NCBI RefSeq assembly: GCF_004614165.1
Contig: NZ_SPVG01000088.1
Span: 1-53,613 of the forward strand
DNA from: Duganella callida
GTDB lineage: Bacteria > Pseudomonadota > Gammaproteobacteria > Burkholderiales > Burkholderiaceae_D
Direction: 5' to 3'
DNA: 53,613 nucleotides
Below the pieces are notes generated by a model that was not told the origin of the DNA, made no database searches, and saw only the letters and a list, made by a program, of their open reading frames with translations. Both the position numbers and the translations under genes were made by a program. Positions 1 through 8,137 of the stretch are shown piece by piece; position 1 is the stretch's first letter; each line of letters opens with the position of its first letter.

Positions 1-2571
1 GGTCTGCGCCAGCGCTCTGGCGGCGCGGTGCCGCATGATCTCGGCCCGGCACCAGCCGGCGCGGCCATCTTCGGCGCGCTGCAGCGCCCGCGCGGTCAGC
101 AGGGCCGGGTGGGCACTGGCCATGACTTCGGTCTGCAGCGGTCCGCAGAACGGGCTTTGTTCCAGCGCGGCCAGCGACTCGCGGGCGGTATCGCCCGGTG
201 CGTACTCGAGCAGCCAGGCCGTCTGGAACACCCTTCCCCAGTAATGCCAGTTGGGCAGCATGGCGCGGCTGGCGACATCCAGCAACTCCGTGGTCCAACC
301 CTGCGCCAGCGCGCGCGCGCCACTCCAGGTGGCGACCGAGCAGCCCACCGTCAAGGCGAAGCACAGCGAGATGCTGTGGCCGATCTCGCGCCCCTCCTGC
401 ACCGCGGCGCCGGTGACGCGCAGCGCCTGCTCCGGGTATCCCTGCATCCACAATACCAGCGACTGGATCGCCAGCGAAGAGATGCGCTGATCGAACTGGA
501 AACCGTTATTCTGCGCGCGCGCCGCGTGGGTTAGCGGATGCGCGGCCACCGCGTCGGCGTACACCCGCGCCTCGTCCTGGCGGCCAAGGTAATGCAGCGC
601 CAGCGATGTCAGGCGCGCATGGATGACTTTTTCCGCCTCGCCGGCATAGCGCCGCGCGCAGTCGCCGAACTGCTCGGCGAAACCGAGCGCGCTGGCGTAG
701 TCGCCATGGAAGATGGCGTCGGTGAAGGCGCCCCACAGGCCGCGCATGTAGCACGCCATGTCGCCCAGCCGTTCGGCCAGCCGCAGCGTGGCGGCAAACA
801 CGCTGGTGCAGCGGGCGTCGCCGGCGTGCGTATGCAACAAGGCGTGGCCCAGCGCCAGGTTGAGCTGCATTGCCGCGCGCTCGTCCGCCTCCGGCCCCGC
901 AGCCACGCATGCCAGCGCCACTTCCAGCCGCTGCCGGTATTCGCTCATCAGCGACAGCTGATACCACAGCGGCGCCGAGATCACCGTCAGCGTGACGCCG
1001 GTCACGACGTCGCCGCCGGCGCCGAACGCCCAATCCAGGCCGGCGCGCACGTGGTCGATGCTGCGCCCGTAGCGCGCCAGCCAGGCGCCGGTCGACTGGC
1101 GCTCCCAGTCCGTTTGCGCATCGGTCAACAGGTGGCAGCAATAGTCGGCATAGCGGCGCGCCATGCTGGCCATGGCGCCGGCGGCGGCCAGCTTTTCGCC
1201 GGCGTAGGCGCGCGTGGTGTCGAGCAGCCGGTACAGCATCACGTCCTGGTCGGCCTCGGTGCTGAGCAGCGACTTGGCGTGCAGATTGGCCAGCCCTTCC
1301 AGCGCCTGGTCGGTGCCGATACCGTCGCCAGAGACCACCACCACCGCCGCCTCCAGCGTGAAGCTGCCGCGGAAGATCGCGAAGCGTTGCAACAGCGTCT
1401 GCTCGACGACTGGCAGCTTGTCGAAACTCCAGTCCAGCGTGGCGCGCAGCGTCTGGTGGCGCGGCAGCGCCGTGCGGCGCCCGCGCACCAGCGTGTTGAA
1501 GCAGTTTTCCAGCTGCGCCGACAGGCCGGCGATGCCGAAGAAGTCGGCGCGGCCGGCGGCCAGTTCGATCGCCAGTGGAATGCCGTCCAGCCGCCGGCAG
1601 ATATCGACGATGTGGCGCAGGTTTTCCGGCGACAGATCGAGACCGTTCATGCTGGCCATGGCGCGTTCGGTGAACAGTTGTACCGCCGAATACGACAAAA
1701 CCTGCTCGCGCGATACGCCCTGTGCCGGCACGGTCAGCGGCTCCAGCCGGTGCAGGCGCTCGCCCTCGGCGCGCAGCGGCTCGCGGCTGGTGGCCAGGAT
1801 GTGCAGCGGCGGATTGTCCGCGAGCAGTTGCTCCGCCAGCGCGGCTACCTGGTCGATCACGTGTTCACAGCTGTCGAAGATCAGCATGGCCTGCTTATCC
1901 CGCAGGAACGCCCGCAGCGACGGCAGGGGATCGTCGCCCAGCACCGGCAATCCCAGCGCGACCGCCACCGTGCTGGCCAGCAGCCGGCCGTCCGTCACCG
2001 GCGCCAGGTCGAGAAAATAGGTATGCTCGCCGAAGACTGGCGCCAGCGCCTCCGCCACAGCCAGCGCAATGGTGGTCTTGCCGATGCCGCCCGGGCCGAC
2101 GATGGTCACGCAGCGATGCTGCGCCACCATGGCCGTCAGCAGCTCGCGCGCCTGCTCGCGGCCGATCAGGCGGGTCTGCAGCAGCGGCAGACGCACGATA
2201 TCCTTGTGCAGTACTGTGGTACGGATGTCATGCGCCACGCGCGTCACCGGCGCCACAAAGCTGTAGCCGCGGCCCACCACGTTCTCCACGTAGCGCATGC
2301 CGCTGTCGTCCGCGCACAGTGCCTTGCGCAAGGTGCCGATGTGCACCCGCAGGTTGTTTTCCTCGACGATGGTGCTGGGCCAGACCCGGGCGATCAATTC
2401 TTCCTTGCTCACCACCTCCCCGGCGCGCTCCACCAGCGCCAGCAGCAGGTCGAAGGCGCGGCCGTTCAGGTGCACGGGACGGCCGTCGTTCAGCAGCAAG
2501 CGGTTGGCGGGGGCCAGCCGATACGGACCGAAGGCCAATTCCTGCTCGACGACGGTATCGGTGCGTGCCAT
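1..2571 (-). CDS. Winged-helix regulator with ATPase and TPR-like region, 3' end cut by the window
   Basis: The reading frame is open from the ATG at 2571 to the window edge, so at least 857 residues are present and the C-terminus is missing. Residues ~1-105 form an OmpR/CadC-type winged helix (FDLLLALVERAGEVVSKEEL, then a conserved GRGYSF). An NTPase domain follows, with Walker A GPGGIGKTT near residue 160 and a LIFDSCEH Walker B-like strand, as in the predicted ATPases of COG3903. The rest is alanine-rich and helical, as in TPR sensor regions. AGGAGGG lies just upstream of the start. These proteins are signal-dependent transcription activators of the STAND kind. The target is unknown; the divergent gene at 2747 is the nearest candidate. 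The domain call is firm and the role is inferred. Confidence 0.85.
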   Translation of the reverse strand, partial: MARTDTVVEQELAFGPYRLAPANRLLLNDGRPVHLNGRAFDLLLALVERAGEVVSKEELIARVWPSTIVEENNLRVHIGTLRKALCADDSGMRYVENVVGRGYSFVAPVTRVAHDIRTTVLHKDIVRLPLLQTRLIGREQARELLTAMVAQHRCVTIVGPGGIGKTTIALAVAEALAPVFGEHTYFLDLAPVTDGRLLASTVAVALGLPVLGDDPLPSLRAFLRDKQAMLIFDSCEHVIDQVAALAEQLLADNPPLHILATSREPLRAEGERLHRLEPLTVPAQGVSREQVLSYSAVQLFTERAMASMNGLDLSPENLRHIVDICRRLDGIPLAIELAAGRADFFGIAGLSAQLENCFNTLVRGRRTALPRHQTLRATLDWSFDKLPVVEQTLLQRFAIFRGSFTLEAAVVVVSGDGIGTDQALEGLANLHAKSLLSTEADQDVMLYRLLDTTRAYAGEKLAAAGAMASMARRYADYCCHLLTDAQTDWERQSTGAWLARYGRSIDHVRAGLDWAFGAGGDVVTGVTLTVISAPLWYQLSLMSEYRQRLEVALACVAAGPEADERAAMQLNLALGHALLHTHAGDARCTSVFAATLRLAERLGDMACYMRGLWGAFTDAIFHGDYASALGFAEQFGDCARRYAGEAEKVIHARLTSLALHYLGRQDEARVYADAVAAHPLTHAARAQNNGFQFDQRISSLAIQSLVLWMQGYPEQALRVTGAAVQEGREIGHSISLCFALTVGCSVATWSGARALAQGWTTELLDVASRAMLPNWHYWGRVFQTAWLLEYAPGDTARESLAALEQSPFCGPLQTEVMASAHPALLTARALQRAEDGRAGWCRAEIMRHRAARALAQT

Positions 2572-2746
2572 TGCGCTCCCTCCTGCTGAAATTGTGATCA
2601 TTGTGTCACGCCTGTTGGACAACTGGCAATCACTAGCGGCCTGGAAGCAGCGTACTTTAACAACAATTTATAGCGCTTTATTCACGCCGACGCCGCTCTG
2701 TTCTTACAATAAAGTCAAACCAGCCCAGGCGAAGCCACGACAAACC

Positions 2747-3340
2747 ATGAAACCGCTGATCGCATCGCAGCCCCAGGCGCACCCGGTGTTCATTCTGCCG
2801 GCGGCGCTGAACGCGTGCGCCGAGGATGCGGGCCGCGCGCTGGTCGCGGCCTTGCTGCGCCCGGGCGGCGTTGGCGCCGTGGGTCCGGCGTTCGTCATCG
2901 ATGGCGACGGTCTGGTCGATCTGGTCGAGACGATCACCGATGCCATGGATGGGCAGGAGGACCGAGGCGCGGCGACGTCCGCCGCGCCGCAGCTGGCGGC
3001 GTTGCTGACGCAGCCGGCCACCAGCATCATCGGTGAGATCAGGCGGCGCGACGGTGCGCAGCCCGCCGCCTTATATCTGGAAATCGATGGCGCGGCCCTG
3101 AGCGACATGGCTGCCCTGCTGTCCGTGGCGAGCCACGGCACCGGCCTGCTGGTGCGCTGTGGGGATTTCCAGTGCATGGCGAACCTGGCGGCGATGTGTG
3201 TCGGCACCGGAGCCGTCTACCTGCACGCGGCCGCCGAGGATGCGCTGCTGGCCAGGCTGCTGGCCTCCATCTTCCCCGCCGCGCCGGGACTGCTGACCAT
3301 TTCTTCGCGCGCGCTGCCGGCCGGCTGGCCGGCAATCTAG
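2747..3340 (+). CDS. Hypothetical protein, 197 aa
   Basis: I do not recognise this protein. It is alanine- and leucine-rich, has no signal peptide or obvious membrane segment, and appears to alternate hydrophobic strands and helices (for example ALYLEIDGAALSDMAALL and GLLVRCGDFQCM). Only two cysteines stand close to each other in the C-terminal half. The ATG at 2747 is chosen because the protein-like sequence starts there; the same frame runs further upstream only as a shadow of the opposite gene. No Shine-Dalgarno sequence is visible; a TACAAT -10-like hexamer sits at 2705-2710. It is divergent from the winged-helix regulator and converges on ppnN with a 23 bp gap. Coding is likely from frame and codon use, but the function is unknown. 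Confidence 0.6.
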   Translation: MKPLIASQPQAHPVFILPAALNACAEDAGRALVAALLRPGGVGAVGPAFVIDGDGLVDLVETITDAMDGQEDRGAATSAAPQLAALLTQPATSIIGEIRRRDGAQPAALYLEIDGAALSDMAALLSVASHGTGLLVRCGDFQCMANLAAMCVGTGAVYLHAAAEDALLARLLASIFPAAPGLLTISSRALPAGWPAI

Positions 3341-3363
3341 CAGCCGCGCGCGGGCCGGCGGTT

Positions 3364-4734
3364 TTACTGGATCACGCGATAGCAGGGTGTGTACGGCTTG
3401 CCGGCCAGTTTCATGCGGCTCTGGGCAACGAAGGACGCCAGCAGCGCATCCATCGGCCCCATGATCTCCTTGTCGCCATGGATTTCGAAGTGGCCGTACT
3501 TCTCGATGGCGCGCATGCCCTCCTCCTTCACATTGCCTGCCACCACGCCCGAGAAGGCGCGGCGCAGCTGGGCCGCCAGCAGGTGTACCGGCTGGTTCTT
3601 GTGCAGGCTCAGATTGCGCATGTTCTCGTGGGTCGGCGGGAACGGACGCTGGAACTCGGCGTCGATCTTCAGGCCCCAGTTGTAGTAATAGGCGTCGCTG
3701 CGCGCCTTGCGGAATTCGCGCACCTGCTTGATCCCGGCCTGCATCTCGCGCGCCACCAGTTCCGGATCGTCGATGATGATCTTGTAGCGGCTCTGCGCCT
3801 CGGGCCCCAGCGTAGCGTGGATGAACTGGTTGATCTGCACGAAGTATTCGCGCGCGGTCTCGGGACCGGTGAAGATCAGCGGGAAAGGAATCTCCGCGTT
3901 ATCCGGATGCAGCAGGATGCCGAGGATGTACAGAATCTCTTCCGCCGTACCGGCGCCGCCCGGGAACACCACGATGCCGTGACCGGTGCGCACGAACGCT
4001 TCCAGGCGCTTTTCGATGTCCGGCATGATCACCAGCTCATTGACGATCGGATTCGGCGACTCGGCGGCGATGATGCCCGGCTCGGTGATGCCGAGGTAGC
4101 GGCCGCGGTGCAAGCGCTGCTTGGCGTGGCCGATGGTGGCGCCCTTCATCGGCCCTTTCATCGCGCCAGGGCCGCAGCCGGTGCAGATGTCCAGGTCGCG
4201 CAGGCCCATTTGATAGCCGACTTCCTTGGAGTAGTTGTATTCCGCGCGGTTGATCGAGTGTCCGCCCCAGCACACCACCAGGTTGGGGTTGAGCATGGGC
4301 TTGAGCACATTGGCGTTGCGCAGGATGTGGAACACGGCGTCGGTGATGCCGCCGGTCTCGGTCAGGTCGAATTTCGGGTTATCGGTGACTTCGTTGCTGA
4401 CGAAGACGATATCGCGCAGCACCGCGAACAGATGCTCGTGTATGCCCTTGATCATTTTGCCGTCGACAAAAGCGATCGCCGGCGCGCCCTTGATATCGAG
4501 CTTGATGCCGCGTTCGCGCTGCACGATGCTGATGTCAAACGATTTATACCGTTCCAATAGTTCCTTGCCATCGTCGATGGTGCTGCCGCAGTTGAGCACC
4601 GCCAGTGCGCACTTGCGGAAGACGTTATATAGGCCGCCCTGGCTGGTATCCAGCAGTTTGTTCACCTCCGCCTTAGAAAGAATCTCCAGTTGACCTTCGG
4701 GAGAGATCTGGGTATCGACAACCTCTAGTTCCAT
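3364..4734 (-). CDS. ppnN: Pyrimidine/purine nucleotide 5'-monophosphate nucleosidase (PpnN/YgdH)
   Basis: This cytoplasmic LOG-family enzyme cleaves nucleoside 5'-monophosphates to base and ribose 5-phosphate, and in E. coli it is controlled by (p)ppGpp. The 456 residues align end to end with the E. coli protein from memory: an N-terminal regulatory part, VVCWGGHSINRAEY, CTGCGPGAMKGPMKGA, the Rossmann-type VVFPGGAGTAEE (the PGGxGTxxE signature) and the C-terminal RRAFSGVVAGNVKE. The frame extends 29 codons further upstream, but the ATG at 4734 is preferred because GGAAGGA precedes it and family alignment starts here. It is divergent from the peptide symporter and converges with the hypothetical gene. 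Confidence 0.95.
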   Translation of the reverse strand: MELEVVDTQISPEGQLEILSKAEVNKLLDTSQGGLYNVFRKCALAVLNCGSTIDDGKELLERYKSFDISIVQRERGIKLDIKGAPAIAFVDGKMIKGIHEHLFAVLRDIVFVSNEVTDNPKFDLTETGGITDAVFHILRNANVLKPMLNPNLVVCWGGHSINRAEYNYSKEVGYQMGLRDLDICTGCGPGAMKGPMKGATIGHAKQRLHRGRYLGITEPGIIAAESPNPIVNELVIMPDIEKRLEAFVRTGHGIVVFPGGAGTAEEILYILGILLHPDNAEIPFPLIFTGPETAREYFVQINQFIHATLGPEAQSRYKIIIDDPELVAREMQAGIKQVREFRKARSDAYYYNWGLKIDAEFQRPFPPTHENMRNLSLHKNQPVHLLAAQLRRAFSGVVAGNVKEEGMRAIEKYGHFEIHGDKEIMGPMDALLASFVAQSRMKLAGKPYTPCYRVIQ

Positions 4735-4951
4735 GATGCGTAAATCCTTCCATATTCTTAAGAGACCTGCGCCACCAATATACACGACATCCCGACGGCA
4801 CGGGGTTATCACAAATGACACAAGTTTGCAGGGTCGGCATCAAAAAGTGCGTCGGGAGCGGATTTGTAGATTACAATGGCGCGCAATTTGGCCGCCCCAC
4901 AAGGGATGCCAGTACTTTTTTGACCATAACGAGATGATGAGGAGGAGTTGC

Positions 4952-6454
4952 ATGAGCGGTGCAGCCACCACCAAGCAAACGGAAGCCACCATTCCGGAAT
5001 TTAAGCAGATCATGGGGCATCCGGCTCCGCTGTGGATGTTGTTCATGACCGAGTTCTGGGAACGCTTCGCGTTCTACGGCATACGCTGGGCCCTGGTGCT
5101 CTACGTGGTCGCGCAGTTCTACAACGGCGACTCGGCCGGCGAATCATCCGCCAACCTGGTCTACGGCTCCTATCTCGCATTGGTATATGCCGCCGCGCTG
5201 TTCGGCGGTTATGTGGCGGACCGCGTGCTGGGCTACCAGCGCTCCATCCTGGTCGGCGCGTCCTTCATGGCTGCCGGCCTGTTCATGATCGCCTTCCCCG
5301 ACCAGACGGTATTCAAATTCGGCCTGGCCACCATCATCGTCGGCAACGGCATGTTCAAGCCCAATATCTCGACCATGGTCGGTAAGCTGTACAGCACCGC
5401 CGACACGCGTCGCGATTCCGGCTTCACCATTTTCTACATGGGCATCAACTCCGGCGCGTTGATCGCGCCGGTGCTGACCGAGTGGCTGGCGTCGGCCATC
5501 TTCGGCAGCGGCGGCATGCCGGCTTATAAAGTGGTGTTCATGTCGGCCGGCGTGGGCATGCTGATCAGCCTCGTATGGTTCTACATCGGCCGCCGCGGCC
5601 TGAAGGGCATCGGTGCGCCGGACGCGACCAACAACGATCCGAAGCGCCTGCTGTACGTGGTGCTGGGCTCCATCGCCGTGATCCCGGTGGTGTACTTCCT
5701 GCTGGCCGCCGGCGCCAAGAATTTGCAGCTGGTGCTGTCGGTGCTGTTCATCCTGCTGTCGGTGATGCTGCTGGTGGAAGGCATCCGCAACGGCAAGGTG
5801 GCGCGCGACAAGGTGATCGCCATGCTGGTGATCTTCTTCTTCAACATCATGTTCTGGTGCTTCTTCGAACAGGCGGGCAGTTCGTTCACCTTCCTGGCCG
5901 AGAAGATCGTCAACCGCGAGATGTTCAACTGGACCTTCCCGGTGGCCTGGTTCCAGACGGTGAATTCGCTGGCGATCATCGCCTTCGCGCCGATCATCGC
6001 CGCGATCTGGGTGATGCTGGGCCGCGCCAATCCCTCGATTCCGCGCAAGTTCGGCCTGGGCCTGATCTTCAACGCATCGGCCTTCGCGCTGCTGATGTAC
6101 GCGCTGTCGATGCTGGTCGACGTCAACAACAAGATCCCGTTCTGGACCCTGTTCATGGTCTACGTGCTGCAATCGATCGGTGAACTGTGCCTGTCGCCGA
6201 TCGGCCTGTCGATGGTGACCAAGCTGGCGCCGACCCGTCTGGTGGGTCTGGGCATGGGCGGCTGGTTCCTGTCGACCGGCATCGGCAACAACCTGTCGGG
6301 CATTTTCGCTTCGGCGGTGTCGGGCGAGAGCGGCATGTCGGTGCCGTCGGCGCTGCAGGGCTACACTTTCGGCTTCTATTCGCTGATGGCCGGCGGCGTG
6401 ATCCTGTTCCTGATCGCCCCGCTGATCCAGAAGCTGATGCACGGCGTGAAATAA
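4952..6454 (+). CDS. POT-family proton-coupled di/tripeptide symporter
   Basis: This inner-membrane major facilitator of the PTR2/POT family imports di- and tripeptides with protons. The 500 residues contain the family's ExxER motif near the N-terminus (EFWERFAFYG), the GGYVADRVLGYQRS loop after the second helix, and the PTR2 signature FYMGINSGALIAP. About 12-14 hydrophobic segments follow. The ATG at 4952 has GAGGAGG placed ideally upstream; an upstream extension of the frame overlaps the ppnN promoter region and is rejected. A strong terminator follows the stop. The family is certain. The specific E. coli equivalent (DtpA, B, C or D) cannot be assigned by eye. Confidence 0.93.
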   Translation: MSGAATTKQTEATIPEFKQIMGHPAPLWMLFMTEFWERFAFYGIRWALVLYVVAQFYNGDSAGESSANLVYGSYLALVYAAALFGGYVADRVLGYQRSILVGASFMAAGLFMIAFPDQTVFKFGLATIIVGNGMFKPNISTMVGKLYSTADTRRDSGFTIFYMGINSGALIAPVLTEWLASAIFGSGGMPAYKVVFMSAGVGMLISLVWFYIGRRGLKGIGAPDATNNDPKRLLYVVLGSIAVIPVVYFLLAAGAKNLQLVLSVLFILLSVMLLVEGIRNGKVARDKVIAMLVIFFFNIMFWCFFEQAGSSFTFLAEKIVNREMFNWTFPVAWFQTVNSLAIIAFAPIIAAIWVMLGRANPSIPRKFGLGLIFNASAFALLMYALSMLVDVNNKIPFWTLFMVYVLQSIGELCLSPIGLSMVTKLAPTRLVGLGMGGWFLSTGIGNNLSGIFASAVSGESGMSVPSALQGYTFGFYSLMAGGVILFLIAPLIQKLMHGVK

Positions 6455-6475
6455 GCGCACGGCGCTTCAACCAGA

Positions 6476-6500
6476 ACGGCAGCCAGTGGCTGCCGTTTTT
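6476..6500 (+). terminator. Rho-independent terminator of the peptide symporter gene
   Basis: A 9-bp perfect stem (ACGGCAGCC / GGCTGCCGT) with a 3-nt AGT loop is followed by TTTT, 21 nt after the stop of the symporter. It abuts the stop codon of the convergent glpD. On the minus strand the T-tract is absent, so it should work mainly for the plus-strand transcript. Confidence 0.88.
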
Positions 6501-8032
6501 CATTTGGCCATCGGATGCTCGATGAGCCACTGGCGCAGCCTGTCGGCGGCGTCCGCCGGCAGATGCAGGCCCAGTTTGGTGCGGCGCCAGAGGATGTCCT
6601 GGGCGCTGCGCGCCCATTCGTAGCGGCGCTGATATTCGACTTCGGCGGCGTACAGGCCGGGAGCGATTTCGTCGCCCATGTCGGCGATCTGCGCGCGATC
6701 GCACAGCAGCGTGTGGATGCGCGTGCCGTAGGCGCGGCAGTAGCGCGCCACCAGCAGCGGCGGCAGCCAGCTGTAACGGGCCTGCTGCGCCCTCGCCCAG
6801 GCGTCGAATTCCAGCACCGAGCGGTTATTCGGCGCGGCGCCATAGACATCGCCGCCGGGCAGGCAGGCATTCTGGGTCCACGCACCGTGATGGTTGGACA
6901 GCGCCTTGGCGATGTGATCGACCGCTTCCTCCGCCAGCTTGCGGTAGGTGGTGATCTTGCCGCCGAAAACGCTCAATATCGGCGGCCCATGGCTGTCGAT
7001 CTCCAGACGATAGTCACGCGTGACGGCCTTGGCGGCGGCGCCGTCCTCCACCAGCGGCCGCACGCCGGAGTAGGTCCACACCACATCGGCCGGCAGCACC
7101 GGGGCGGCAAAATATTCGCTGGCCAGACGGCACAGATACGCCACTTCCTCGTCGCTGATGGCCACCTGGCCGGCGTCGCCGTGATAATCGACATCGGTGG
7201 TGCCGATCAGCGTAAACTCGTGTTCATACGGGATGGCGAAGACGATGCGCCCATCGCGGTTCTGGAAAATATAGGCGTGGTCATGCTCGAAGATGCGCTT
7301 GACGACGATGTGGCTGCCCTTGATCAGCCGCAGCTGGCCACCGCCCTCCTTGGGCAGCGCCTGATGCAGCAGGTCGGCGGTCCAGGGGCCGGCCGCGTTC
7401 ACCACGTAACGCGCATTGACGCGGATATGCCCGCAACTGGCCTTGAACAAGGTCGCTTCCCAGTCGGCGGCCTTGCGCTCCAGGCGGGTGCACGCCGCCT
7501 GCGTAAGTATGGTGGCGCCCTTTTCGCTGGCGTCCAGCGCATTCAACACCACCAGCCGGGCGTCGTCGACCCACCCGTCGGAATACACGAAGCCGCGCGT
7601 GAACCCCGGCTTCAGCGGCTTGCCGGCCGCGTGGCAGCGCAGATTCACGCCGCGCGATCCAGGCAACAGCTCGCGCCGCGCCAGCAGATCATATAAAAAC
7701 AGGCCGGCGCGTATCAGCAGCGCCGGCCGCTGTCCCGGCGCGTGCGGCATCACGAAGCGCAGGGGCCACATGATGTGCGGCGCCGCGCGCAGCAGCACCT
7801 CGCGCTCGATCAGCGCCTTGCGCACCAGATTGAACTCGTAATACTCCAGATAACGCAGCCCGCCGTGTATCAGTTTGGTCGACGCCGACGAGGTGTGCGC
7901 CGCCAGATCGTCCTTCTCGCACAGCACGACCGACAGCCCGCGCCCGGCCGCGTCGCGCGCAATGCCGGCGCCATTGATGCCGCCCCCGATCACCAGGACA
8001 TCGCAATCCAGTATGTGCTGCGGTTCCGCCAT
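6500..8032 (-). CDS. glpD: Aerobic glycerol-3-phosphate dehydrogenase
   Basis: This FAD-dependent membrane-associated enzyme oxidises sn-glycerol 3-phosphate to dihydroxyacetone phosphate and feeds electrons to the quinone pool. The 510 residues start with the FAD-binding GGGINGAGIARDAAGRGL, then show the GlpD landmarks SSASTKLIHGGLRYLEYYEF, VNAAGPWTADL, TLIGTTDVDY, YSGVRPLV and FGGKITTYRKLAE. Length matches the family (about 500). AGGGA precedes the ATG at 8032. No glpF, glpK or glpR is nearby, so the gene stands alone here. It is divergent from the PBP1A gene. Confidence 0.97.
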   Translation of the reverse strand: MAEPQHILDCDVLVIGGGINGAGIARDAAGRGLSVVLCEKDDLAAHTSSASTKLIHGGLRYLEYYEFNLVRKALIEREVLLRAAPHIMWPLRFVMPHAPGQRPALLIRAGLFLYDLLARRELLPGSRGVNLRCHAAGKPLKPGFTRGFVYSDGWVDDARLVVLNALDASEKGATILTQAACTRLERKAADWEATLFKASCGHIRVNARYVVNAAGPWTADLLHQALPKEGGGQLRLIKGSHIVVKRIFEHDHAYIFQNRDGRIVFAIPYEHEFTLIGTTDVDYHGDAGQVAISDEEVAYLCRLASEYFAAPVLPADVVWTYSGVRPLVEDGAAAKAVTRDYRLEIDSHGPPILSVFGGKITTYRKLAEEAVDHIAKALSNHHGAWTQNACLPGGDVYGAAPNNRSVLEFDAWARAQQARYSWLPPLLVARYCRAYGTRIHTLLCDRAQIADMGDEIAPGLYAAEVEYQRRYEWARSAQDILWRRTKLGLHLPADAADRLRQWLIEHPMAK

Positions 8033-8099
8033 ATGGTCCCTTTGGATCTGTATACCTGTACGTTACGACAAGTGACGCCAAGTAACAATAGCCATGATC

Positions 8100-8105
8100 T
8101 ATAAT
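8100..8105 (+). promoter_or_regulatory. Candidate -10 box of the PBP1A gene
   Basis: An exact TATAAT lies 32 bp before the TTG start of the PBP1A gene in the glpD divergent intergenic region. No convincing -35 hexamer is seen at 16-18 bp. Expected transcription start is about 8112. Confidence 0.4.
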
Positions 8106-8137
8106 CGCCCATACTTCTGCAACCGTGAGATGATGTT

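Noticed and set aside
538-2589. Long plus-strand open frame of 683 codons opposite the ATPase regulator
   Set aside because: It is rich in Arg, His, Gln and Ala with no motif, and is the antisense shadow of the winged-helix/ATPase gene, whose Walker A and HTH are clear.
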